A DNA stretch of 64,000 bases, taken from contig PLTX01000117.1 in assembly GCA_003164675.1 (NCBI GenBank), positions 1-64,000 on the forward strand. The letters are read 5' to 3'. The notes beneath the pieces are model-generated. The model ran no database searches and was not told where the DNA came from. It worked only from the letters and a program-made list of their open reading frames with translations. A program made the position numbers and the translations under genes. Within the stretch, counting starts at the first letter, position 1. Every line of letters begins with the position of its first letter. Below are positions 28,214 to 36,933 of this stretch, piece by piece. This stretch comes from Verrucomicrobiota bacterium (lineage in GTDB: Bacteria > Verrucomicrobiota > Verrucomicrobiia > Palsa-1439).

Positions 28214-30673
28214 TCATTGCGGCACCATCATGTGAACCCGGTAAAAGCGTTGTGTTTGCAGTGTGGCGTCAAAATCCGTCACGATTACGTTCCCGCCCGG
28301 GCCGGTGAAACCAATGAGCGGAGTCCAGTTACCAGTGACAAGGTCACCCGTGTACTCGAAGATGTAGGTCAACTTGGGGACGGTGGTGAACTCGACCTGT
28401 ACATCGGAGCCAACCACTGTCACCGAAATGATTTTCGGGATACTGGCCTTGTCCAGCACGATGCCATTATTCACGAAGCCGGAATGGAAATTTGTATTGC
28501 CGTTGAGGACGTTGATCAGGCCATTGTTCACCACCGGGCCGTAGGATTCGAACACGCTACCGTTGAGGGCTGTCCAGGCGCCATTATTGGTCACGATGCC
28601 GGTGAGGGTCAGCGTTCCGCCGCAATCGGCCACGACCGCACCGCCGGCGTCCACGAGCACGCTGCCATTGATGGTGCCACAGCCGCTCAAGACGGCGTTG
28701 CTGCGAACCTCCAGGCCGTTGGCAAAGGAATGGACGCCGCCAAGGAGGTGGTAGGTGGCTGGATCGATGCCATCTCCTACCAGTAACGTTTGCGCATTGC
28801 TGACTGTCGTCGCGCTCGTGTTGAACACCCCCGAGCTGAGAATGAATGTGCTGTAGGTGCCGTTGGTGGCCAACAACTGATCAACCGTCACCACCCCGCC
28901 GCTTTGGGCGAACGTACCCATGCCCGCCAGGCCCACCACAAGCTGGGCCGTCCCGGATTGATTGGTGACGTACAGATCGCCGCCGGAACTCTGGATCACG
29001 CCGGTTGCATTGGAGCTGACACCGACAAGGACGTTGGAAGAAACTGAAATTGTTCCGCCGGCAATGGTGAAGACGCCGTGGCAATTCGTGCCGCCGCCGA
29101 TAATTACGCTCTGGGCAAAAAACGATCCATTGGAGAGAATTGCTTTGCCGACAGCACTATAGAAGACGTTGCTATGTGAATAATAATTATGAGAGAGGGA
29201 GCCGCTCGTCGCCAAAGCAATCGCGAACTGATCGACCTGCACCATCCCTCCGTTTTGAACAAGAGATCCATCCCCTTGCTGGCCAATCGCCAACAAACCG
29301 GTCCCATACTGGTTGGTGACCGTGAGGTTGCCGTCGAGCATTTGAATCGTACCGCTGGCATTGGCATTGGTGGCGGTTCCGATATAGGCGTGGGCTCCCG
29401 CGGTCAAATTGGATGCGACAGAGACGGTACCACCGGCGATTGTAAGGGAACCCTGTGAGTTTTCGCAGTCGCCGACGATGACCGACTGAGCCAGCAGCGA
29501 ACCGTTGGACAGGGTCATCTGGCCGACCCCGAAACCGCCGATGGTCACCGACAACTGCCCGGTTCCGAAACCGCCCACGGACACGCCCTGGTTCATAACC
29601 GTCAACTGGCCGCTGGTAATGAGAACGGATCCGGTGGCATTCTGGCCCTGAGCCACGACCATCGCGCCGGACAGATTCACTGTGCCGTCCGCAAGTGTGA
29701 GCGTTCCGGACGATCCCGGGGAATCGCCGACGATCAGGAAGGACGCGGCGAATTGGCCATTAGAGACATCGAGTTGACCTGCGGAAGTCCCAACGGAGGT
29801 GTAGATATAGACGTTCGTTGGACCACTTGGGACAGCGACCAGCCCCAAGTTGTTGCGGTTGCCGCCGATCGTGACGAGGTAGTTGTTCGTGGCGATGAGC
29901 TGCCCGCCGTCGAGGGACAGGAGCCCTGCGGAGCCGGCGTCCTCTCCGAGGCTGAGGTGCTCGGGAACCAGAACGGTGCCGCCGAGAATGGACAGCGTGC
30001 CCTGCGAACCCGGTCCGAAGCCGACAAACATACCGTTGGGAAGAGAAACGTCGTCTTCGGTCTGAAGTGTGCCGCCCAAGAGCGTAACTTGAGCCGAACC
30101 GTAGAACCCGATGGTTATATAGCCGTTGGTGAACGTGGTTTGTCCGTCGATCACGGAAACGGAAGCGGCGGAGTTTGTGGAAAAGCCGACATAGAGGCCG
30201 CCGGAGAGGAAGTTCGTGCCGGAAAGCACCGTGTCGCCCTCGACATCAACCGCTCCCCCGGCGGCATTGTCGACGAGGAGCGAGGAATCGAGCGAGAGCA
30301 GTGTGCCACCCGGGTTGACGATCAACGAATTCAGAACATGTAAGGGCGGATTGGAGCCGATATTGTCGACGAGAAGCATATTTTCGGAGCCGGCTTGGCC
30401 GGCGAGGATCAGGTCACTCACCGTCAGGGTATTCGAGTAGACGGAAGCGGTGGAGGAATCGATGAGGACGGTGTTGTTACCCGCGTTGGTGATGAGCATG
30501 GACTGGGTGGAATCGGGAGGCAGTCCCAAGGACCAACTCGCGGTGTCCTGCCAGAAACCGAATGAGGTACCGATCCAGCTATTCGTTTGGGCGTTGGCGT
30601 CAGGGATTGTGAAGCCGAGAGCGACCAATCCCAGTGGTAGACCAACCAGCAACAGTGCGGTCCGCAGCTTCAT
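28214..30673 (-). CDS. Secreted autotransporter-like beta-solenoid repeat protein
   Basis: Signal peptide; many imperfect repeats (GTLSILGGTVLV, GSLTIAGGTVSV, GVFTIAGGTISV); C-terminal ITYIFEYTGDLVTGNWTPL...QRFYRV-type domain. Confidence 0.85.
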   Translation of the reverse strand: MKLRTALLLVGLPLGLVALGFTIPDANAQTNSWIGTSFGFWQDTASWSLGLPPDSTQSMLITNAGNNTVLIDSSTASVYSNTLTVSDLILAGQAGSENMLLVDNIGSNPPLHVLNSLIVNPGGTLLSLDSSLLVDNAAGGAVDVEGDTVLSGTNFLSGGLYVGFSTNSAASVSVIDGQTTFTNGYITIGFYGSAQVTLLGGTLQTEDDVSLPNGMFVGFGPGSQGTLSILGGTVLVPEHLSLGEDAGSAGLLSLDGGQLIATNNYLVTIGGNRNNLGLVAVPSGPTNVYIYTSVGTSAGQLDVSNGQFAASFLIVGDSPGSSGTLTLADGTVNLSGAMVVAQGQNATGSVLITSGQLTVMNQGVSVGGFGTGQLSVTIGGFGVGQMTLSNGSLLAQSVIVGDCENSQGSLTIAGGTVSVASNLTAGAHAYIGTATNANASGTIQMLDGNLTVTNQYGTGLLAIGQQGDGSLVQNGGMVQVDQFAIALATSGSLSHNYYSHSNVFYSAVGKAILSNGSFFAQSVIIGGGTNCHGVFTIAGGTISVSSNVLVGVSSNATGVIQSSGGDLYVTNQSGTAQLVVGLAGMGTFAQSGGVVTVDQLLATNGTYSTFILSSGVFNTSATTVSNAQTLLVGDGIDPATYHLLGGVHSFANGLEVRSNAVLSGCGTINGSVLVDAGGAVVADCGGTLTLTGIVTNNGAWTALNGSVFESYGPVVNNGLINVLNGNTNFHSGFVNNGIVLDKASIPKIISVTVVGSDVQVEFTTVPKLTYIFEYTGDLVTGNWTPLIGFTGPGGNVIVTDFDATLQTQRFYRVHMMVPQ

Positions 30674-30972
30674 GGTATCCTCCCGAGTGTTCTCCTGCTT
30701 ACGCGACGAGTGTACGGCAGTGCGGAGATTTGTTAAGTAAAAGGTATGTAAAACTTTGCGGGGCTATGGCGGCGACGATGAGCATGGACCGGAGATTTCC
30801 CCTCCAGCTTTGATGCCCATCCAATCCGCACGTCTTGCGGGCCTCGCGCATAGACATTCACTCCAATTACCACGGAAGGCTTATTCCGGTTGACACTCAG
30901 GATGGAACCATGTTGGAGAACTGAAGTCAAGAACAGGGGGGGTCGGCTCGGTGAACCACCTTGGTTTCAGGG

Positions 30973-31314
30973 CTAGAGTTTAAGTTTGCCGGCGGCGAGT
31001 GATTCGACGATTTCCCGATGCCCCTTCTCCGCTTCGGGCCTTTCGGCGTATTCGCGTTCGTACAGAGGGTTACGCAGTGATTTGATGCTGGCGGTGTAGC
31101 CGGTCGGAACGCCGCCACAAGAGAAGACCTGAGTCAAATAACGCGGGGGTGGTGTCCCTGTTTCTCCCGACAGCTTGAGCATTTTGTCGCGCCACTGGAC
31201 GTCGGTTTCGACGGTCGAAACACGGAAATACCGTCCCGGCCACCAACTTGCCACGACGGTTGCAAGAAGAACCGGCGGTGAGCACGGACGATCGGAAACC
31301 CAGCGGGCTTGCAT
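30973..31314 (-). CDS. Hypothetical protein
   Basis: 113-aa ORF with plausible composition; no recognised family. Confidence 0.3.
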   Translation of the reverse strand: MQARWVSDRPCSPPVLLATVVASWWPGRYFRVSTVETDVQWRDKMLKLSGETGTPPPRYLTQVFSCGGVPTGYTASIKSLRNPLYEREYAERPEAEKGHREIVESLAAGKLKL

Positions 31315-31513
31315 AGTGTGGAAGACAATGTAGCAAGCTACCGGTGCGCGGGCAAGCGTGTCGAGGAGAGGAAGCTAAAGACGGGAGACGGACGAGGAAG
31401 GGCCGCGTGACGCCCGGAGGGCGAACGCGGGCTTCGCCGAGCAGAGAGGAGGGTGAGCGACGGCGAGCGAGAAATTGGTGGTTCTACAGCCTCCGTTCTG
31501 GTAATCAAGACCC

Positions 31514-32464
31514 ATGCCGTCCTCCAAGCGCCCCAGGCTTCGACACCGATACTCGATTGGTGAGTGGTATGGAACGGGGTTTGAAGCACTCACTCCGAAC
31601 GAGCGATTTCATCGAGCCCAAGTCGAAATCGAATTGGATGCCCTGACCGGAACGCCGTGCCCATTCCAGAAGGACACCAATTGCAATAAAAAGGGCGGCG
31701 TTTGCTCCTTGAGGCTCTATCAGCAGGTGGATGACGGTGTGGTCTCTGGAACAGGACCTTTAGTGACAACATGTCCGCTCCGTTTTCTCGAGGATGATAC
31801 AATATTCCGTTGGGTCGGTGAGACCATACTTCAGACAGATCATCCGATAGTCCTTAGCGAGGTTGGCTTTCTGGATCGATTGAGCCCGAATTCTTCAACC
31901 GAGTCCGATGACGAAGACAGCCGGGACTATATAGGCAGGATCGACAATGTCGTTGTCCATCCGTCACGAAATCCGATCGACTGGTGTGCCCTTGAGCTTC
32001 AAGCGGTCTACTTCTCGGGCAAGGCGATGAATCAGGAGTTCAAAATGCTTAACGAGGGGGAAAAGGTAGCCTTGCCATTCCCCGCGGCACACCGCCGACC
32101 TGATTGGCGTAGTTCGGGGCCCAAACGTCTCTTACCGCAACTTCAAACAAAAGTTCCCACGATTCGCACTTGGGGTAAGAAACTGGCGGTTGTAATAGAT
32201 GAGGCGTTCTTTGCGTCCCTTGTCGGATTGGAAAAAGAGAAGCACCTGTCAAATGCAGAGATTGCCTGGTTTGTTGTCGGCTATGATCAGACCCCGAGAG
32301 GGTGGAAACTCACTCGTCGGGACGTGGTTTTCACCAAACTGGATTCCTCCGTTAAGGCATTGACCGGTGGCGTGCCACTCTCCAAGGAGAGGTTTGAACA
32401 ACAGTTGCGTCTAGAGCTCGGCGCTCTTGACCCCGGCCACCCGCTTGGATTGAAGGCGGGTTGA
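31514..32464 (+). CDS. NotI-family restriction endonuclease
   Basis: CPFQKDTNCNKKGGVCSLR...TTCPLRF reproduces the NotI CPF/C/GVC/CPxR metal-binding arrangement; WCALELQAVYFSG resembles the NotI catalytic GVLEIQTMDFHG segment. Confidence 0.75.
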   Translation: MPSSKRPRLRHRYSIGEWYGTGFEALTPNERFHRAQVEIELDALTGTPCPFQKDTNCNKKGGVCSLRLYQQVDDGVVSGTGPLVTTCPLRFLEDDTIFRWVGETILQTDHPIVLSEVGFLDRLSPNSSTESDDEDSRDYIGRIDNVVVHPSRNPIDWCALELQAVYFSGKAMNQEFKMLNEGEKVALPFPAAHRRPDWRSSGPKRLLPQLQTKVPTIRTWGKKLAVVIDEAFFASLVGLEKEKHLSNAEIAWFVVGYDQTPRGWKLTRRDVVFTKLDSSVKALTGGVPLSKERFEQQLRLELGALDPGHPLGLKAG

Positions 32465-32489
32465 CGCCATTGCTGAGCGGCGCGTTGTA

Positions 32490-33524
32490 TCAGTCAACAT
32501 GCAACCACGATAGGTCTTGCCCGATCAAGAGCTCGGTCATTTTGGCGTGGTGCGTGTTCTTCATCGCTATAGCCCGGGTTTCGAAGCCGTATTTCCTTGC
32601 AAGTTCTACGACTTCAACCGTGTTGTCGTAACTCATCAGGAAATCACCCTTGACGCCACGCATCGCGGCAAACAGTCGAGTGTGGTCAATCTGCCATTTT
32701 GTGTACAAGCGTCGTGCGGCTAGTGTGTAAGGGGGATCGATGTAAAAGACGGTATCCTCGTCCGCCTTGTGCTCTTCAATCAAAGCGAAGCCATCACTAT
32801 CCACGAAGGTCAGCCTGTCTTTAAGCCTGTTGATCTCCCGAATGCGTCGCGCAAGCGTTTCCGGGTACCACCTGGACTTAAGCCCACGCCCTTTCTCCCC
32901 CGCCTTCACCAGCCCGGCACCGGCTGCCATGATCCCACCACGCTGAACGCGATTGCGAAGGATTGTCTGAAATGCCTTTTCTCGCAGGTTACCGGCTGGA
33001 TGATCGAGCACTGTCCGAACGTGTTCGTAAGTCAGATCAAAGTTTAGGATCTGTCTGGCAAGCCATTCAGCCTGACCATTGAGTACCACTCTCCACACGG
33101 ATGCAACGCCCTCATCCAACTCCGCAAATACGACGTGCTTTGCGAGGCGCTCAAATGCCGTCGTCAGACTGACAATTGCGCCACCTGCGAACGGCTCAAT
33201 GAGGCGTGTCGGTCGCTTTGACTTTGCCCGGAGCCAATCTCGTATATACGGAACCAGCCAGGTCTTACCACCTGGGTATCGAAACGGGCTTCGTTGCGGA
33301 ACACTTGATACGTTCACCGGCTTGTTTGCCGTGTAGCGAACGCCTTTGACCTGCTCCAGTTCCAAAACGACCGCACCCGGCTCTTCACGAACGCGAAACT
33401 TTCGACACGCATCCAATCGCCTGGCTATCTGAAGGAGTTGGCCTGCCATCGCGTCTGGAACTCGGATAACTGTCGTTTTCCCTGAATTCCATTTCCGTGG
33501 ATAGGTCGTGGATGAACGCGCCAT
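32490..33524 (-). CDS. D12-class N6-adenine DNA methyltransferase with an extra N-terminal domain
   Basis: SPFRYPGGKTWLVPYI, RLIEPFAGGAIVSL, DTVFYIDPPYTLAARRLYT; start at ATG 33524. Confidence 0.92.
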   Translation of the reverse strand: MARSSTTYPRKWNSGKTTVIRVPDAMAGQLLQIARRLDACRKFRVREEPGAVVLELEQVKGVRYTANKPVNVSSVPQRSPFRYPGGKTWLVPYIRDWLRAKSKRPTRLIEPFAGGAIVSLTTAFERLAKHVVFAELDEGVASVWRVVLNGQAEWLARQILNFDLTYEHVRTVLDHPAGNLREKAFQTILRNRVQRGGIMAAGAGLVKAGEKGRGLKSRWYPETLARRIREINRLKDRLTFVDSDGFALIEEHKADEDTVFYIDPPYTLAARRLYTKWQIDHTRLFAAMRGVKGDFLMSYDNTVEVVELARKYGFETRAIAMKNTHHAKMTELLIGQDLSWLHVD

Positions 33525-33928
33525 GCGTGACCTTTTACATTGAACACCTCTCTTTGTCAACCCTGTAACAGGGCGTCCAATCTCTGTAACAGCACGAGAA
33601 TATCGGCTATTCTCAACATCCGTTTAACGTCAAAGCCGACCCTCTCAACGACGGGAAGCGGCACGGTTCCGATGGCGGCGAACAGGCGGGACGCCCGTTC
33701 AACCAGGAACGGCGGCAGCCGGGCCGGTTGCCCTACGGGGCGTCATGTCAGGGGACGCGGCCTGCGGAGGTGGGCGGGGCGGTCTTTGCGACCTGGGCAC
33801 GACTTGGTCGCGTCTTCGCTGCGCTTCGGCTCCGGCGAGAGAGCCCTACCAACGACGAAGAAATACGACACGGCTCACCGGGAGGTTCGCCCTCCAAAGA
33901 CGGTTGGGATTGGTGATGGATGGGAAGC

Positions 33929-33948
33929 GGACGCGCGGAAGCGCGTCC
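33929..33948. repeat. Perfect hairpin GGACGCGC-GGAA-GCGCGTCC
   Basis: 8-bp perfect stem; same stem as 63603-63622. Confidence 0.8.
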
Positions 33949-34001
33949 CTCCGAACGCGTGCGGAAGGGTAAATGGCGAAACGATTCGCGGTGGCGCCAC
34001 C

Positions 34002-34025
34002 CCTTCGACAGGCTCAGGGTGACAG
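34002..34025. repeat. 'CCCTTCGACAGGCTCAGGGTGAC' palindromic element
   Basis: CCCT...AGGG inverted ends; reads FDRLRVT/RQAQGD/SLSKG in different frames. Confidence 0.6.
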
Positions 34026-34218
34026 CCCCTTGCGTAGAAAGCCGCGGAAGGGCTGTCAGCGGGCCATGTATTGCGGGTGCTTGGGTGAATCGGGGCGAGG
34101 AAGTCCGAGTGTCAGTTCGACGGGGCATACCGCAGGTGAGCGTCGGCGACGGAGGTGTCCATGGCGGGTTGGGCAGGCGCGGGCGGTCTTATGGCATGAG
34201 GCGTAGTCAATTTTGCAT

Positions 34219-34531
34219 TTGACATGGCATCTATTTATGATATAAGGTATGCACGATGAAGTATGGACAGGCACGATGGGAACACGAAGGGCGCGAAGCA
34301 CGGCGACAGAGCGCCGTGGCTACACGGGGAAGCGGCGCGTTGGGCCAGCGCGCCCTACCGCGGTGGTTGCGCCCAAGACCAGGGGCTGCGCGAAAACACG
34401 CTTTCTACCAAACGAAGCCAATGTTTTTGGGCGCTTGTGAATTTCGAACCAATTGTAGTACAGATGGTTAGGAGTCTGACTGTGCCATTTTGTCACATGG
34501 CTTCGTTTTGCAAAAATTGGCTTCGTTTTGG
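34219..34531 (+). repeat. Composite repeat copy A: promoter-like box, hairpins, 160-bp conserved core with inverted AAACGAAGCCAAT ends
   Basis: 34371-34530 aligns without gaps to the reverse complement of 63441-63600 (hand count about 128/160 identical). Confidence 0.85.
34299..34324. repeat. Hairpin CACGGCG-ACAGAG-CGCCGTG-GCTACA
   Basis: Exact 26-bp inverted match to 63907-63932. Confidence 0.85.
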
Positions 34532-34602
34532 GGGTGTCACTCGTGTCTGTTGATGAGAAATGGGGGTTTTTGAGATGATGAACGATGGTTTGTCGGGAGT
34601 GC

Positions 34603-34625
34603 GCACCCTGAAGGGTGCGGCTACA
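34603..34625. repeat. Hairpin GCACCC-TGAA-GGGTGC-G-GCTACA
   Basis: Perfect 6-bp stem with the GCTACA tail shared by the family. Confidence 0.7.
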
Positions 34626-34631
34626 AGCGGG

Positions 34632-35204
34632 TCAGGCGGTCAGCTTCAAGAAATTCGCCAAAATCTGTTTGCCGTTTTCGGTGAGGATGGATTCGGGATG
34701 GAATTGGACGCCCCAGATGGGGTGTTGTTTGTGGCGGAGGCCCATGATCTCGCGTTCGGGTTTGGTTTCGGCGGTGATCTCGAGGGTGTCGGGCAGCGTG
34801 TCGCGTTTGACGAGGAGCGAGTGGTAGCGGGTGGCGGTGAAGGGATTGGGCATGCCTTCGAAAAGGTCGCGGCCATTGTGATAGATGGGCGAGGTTTTGC
34901 CGTGCATGAGGCGGTCGGCGCAGACGACTTCGCCGCCGAAGACGTGGCCCATACATTGGTGGCCGAGGCAGACGCCAAGCATGGGGACGGTGGGGCCGAA
35001 GGTCTTGATGATGTCGTTGGAGAGGCCGGATTCGCGCGGCGAACAGGGGCCGGGCGAAATGAGGATGCGGGACGGTTTCAGGGCGCGGATCTGGTCGAGA
35101 GTGATCTCGTCATTGCGGGAAATCTTCATCTCCACGCCCAACTCGCCGAGGTACTGCACGAGGTTGTACGTGAAGCTGTCGTAATTGTCGATGACCAGCA
35201 GCAT
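34632..35204 (-). CDS. trpG/pabA: Anthranilate/aminodeoxychorismate synthase glutamine amidotransferase subunit
   Basis: [61 protein letters not shown]. Confidence 0.95.
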   Translation of the reverse strand: MLLVIDNYDSFTYNLVQYLGELGVEMKISRNDEITLDQIRALKPSRILISPGPCSPRESGLSNDIIKTFGPTVPMLGVCLGHQCMGHVFGGEVVCADRLMHGKTSPIYHNGRDLFEGMPNPFTATRYHSLLVKRDTLPDTLEITAETKPEREIMGLRHKQHPIWGVQFHPESILTENGKQILANFLKLTA

Positions 35205-35302
35205 GCGCGTGACGGTACGACAAGTCGGAGCGCTGACCAAGTCAAAAGACGGTCAGCTTTTGCTCTTGCGACGCTGTCGCTCGTCGTGCAATGTACTGAA
35301 CC

Positions 35303-36352
35303 ATGAACTCGGCGCCGCCCTATCTTGTCAGCCCGCCGCCCCCGCCGCCGAGGCGGACGGGGTGGATTGTGTATGGCGTGATTGTGACGTTTTTCCTGTT
35401 TCTGAGCGTGCTGGCCAATCTGGTGTTGTTTGCCGCGGTGTTTGGCACTGGCCGAGCCGAAGCCATTTCCGTGACCCATCGCGGTCGTTACGAGGAACGG
35501 TATCTGGAAGGCGAAGAGGACGCGAAGGACAAGATTGCGGTCATTTACGTGCAGGGACTGATCAGTTCCTCGGAAGACGGTTACTCCAGCGAAGAAGGTA
35601 TGGTGGCGGACATTGAAGACCAGCTTCAACAGGCGGTCGATGACAAGCACGTGAAAGCCATTATCCTGCGGATCGACTCTCCCGGCGGCGAGGTTGTGGC
35701 TTCCGATACGATTTATCAGGCGGTGGTGGCGGCGCGCGAGAAGAAACCGGTGGTCGCCGACATCAATACGATGGGCGCATCGGGTGCGTACTATGTCGCG
35801 GTGGGTGCGGACTACATTGTGGCCAACGAATTGAGCATCACCGGCAGTATCGGGGTGATCATGGAGAGCTTTACGTTCAGCGGTCTCGCGGACAAAGTGG
35901 GAATCAAATTTTACACGTTCAAATCGGGCAAGTACAAAGACATCTTGAACCCCTCGCGAGAACCGACGGAGGATGAGAAGGCCCTCGTGCAGGGGATGGT
36001 GATGGAAGTCTACGACAAATTCGTCGGCATCGTGGCGCAGGAACGCGATATGAAGGTGGATGATTTGAAAAACGGTCTGGCCGATGGGCGGATCCTTTCT
36101 GGCAAACAGGCGTTGGACGCGGGTTTCGTGGATGGTCTCGGCTATTTCGACGACGCGATCGACAAAGCGGAAGAACTGGCGTCCATCAAAAAGGCCCGGG
36201 TGATTCGGTATGTGCAGCCGTTCAGCCTGCACAACCTGCTTCGGTACATGGGTAGCAACGACAGAACCAAGATCCAGATTCAGTTGACGCCGAATGAATT
36301 CAAGTTGCAGGCCGGACGCATGTATTTCCTGCCGTCCTATATGTTCCACTGA
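35303..36352 (+). CDS. sppA: Signal peptide peptidase SppA
   Basis: LRIDSPGGEVVASDTIYQAV, ADINTMGASGAYYVAVGADYIVANELSITGSIGVIM. Confidence 0.94.
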   Translation: MNSAPPYLVSPPPPPPRRTGWIVYGVIVTFFLFLSVLANLVLFAAVFGTGRAEAISVTHRGRYEERYLEGEEDAKDKIAVIYVQGLISSSEDGYSSEEGMVADIEDQLQQAVDDKHVKAIILRIDSPGGEVVASDTIYQAVVAAREKKPVVADINTMGASGAYYVAVGADYIVANELSITGSIGVIMESFTFSGLADKVGIKFYTFKSGKYKDILNPSREPTEDEKALVQGMVMEVYDKFVGIVAQERDMKVDDLKNGLADGRILSGKQALDAGFVDGLGYFDDAIDKAEELASIKKARVIRYVQPFSLHNLLRYMGSNDRTKIQIQLTPNEFKLQAGRMYFLPSYMFH

Positions 36353-36358
36353 ACCTGG

Positions 36359-36706
36359 CTACGATTTCGGTTCGTCTTTGAGCTGATCGACTTTTCCGCC
36401 CCACGAAAGAACTGCGGCCAGACCCTTTTCCTTCTCGGCCATGGCCTTGTCGCCCACCCGCAGGTAATACATCGACAGGCTCGTGTGCGCGAGCATGTCG
36501 TTGGGACTGATCTCGATGGCCCGTTTGCCGGCCTCGATCGCCTCGGGGATTTTGTTCGCGCGCAGGCAGGCCATCCCCAGCGCGTGCCAGGCGTCGAAAT
36601 ACGACGGATCGATCTCCACGGCCTTCCGGTAACACTCGATGGCGTTGTCATATTCCGCCATCGCGAATTCCGCCATGCCTTGATCGTAATGCTCTTCTTT
36701 CGTCAT
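36359..36706 (-). CDS. Tetratricopeptide repeat protein
   Basis: TPR periodicity: EFAMAEYDNAIECYRKAVEIDPSYFDAWHALGMACLRANKIPEAIEAGKRAIEISP. Confidence 0.88.
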   Translation of the reverse strand: MTKEEHYDQGMAEFAMAEYDNAIECYRKAVEIDPSYFDAWHALGMACLRANKIPEAIEAGKRAIEISPNDMLAHTSLSMYYLRVGDKAMAEKEKGLAAVLSWGGKVDQLKDEPKS

Positions 36707-36933
36707 GTTCTCCGATGCGCGAGCGCGGCATGTCTTGGCTTTTCGACGATCGACGTTACCTCTTCTGTCGTCAATTGCTCTCGCTGCAATTTACGTTTCA
36801 GCCACCAATCAGGGTCATCATGCCCATCCGCATCACCCAAGGGCCTGCCGGCGCCTTCCAAATGGTCGAACTCCCCCTGCTCCATCGCTTCGCGGATTCG
36901 GTTTTCGGCGATGATGGGAATTGCTCCAATCAT
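36703..36933 (-). CDS. DUF1992 (DnaJ homolog subfamily C member 28-like) protein
   Basis: AENRIREAMEQGEFDHLEGAGRPLGDADGHDDPDWWLKRKLQRE. Confidence 0.85.
   Translation of the reverse strand: MIGAIPIIAENRIREAMEQGEFDHLEGAGRPLGDADGHDDPDWWLKRKLQREQLTTEEVTSIVEKPRHAALAHRRT

Noticed and set aside
33600-34560. Several short plus-strand ORFs in the repeat block
   Set aside because: Translations arise from hairpin and repeat DNA (FDRLRVT, FLPNEAN, TKRSQ) read in several frames; no coding signal.
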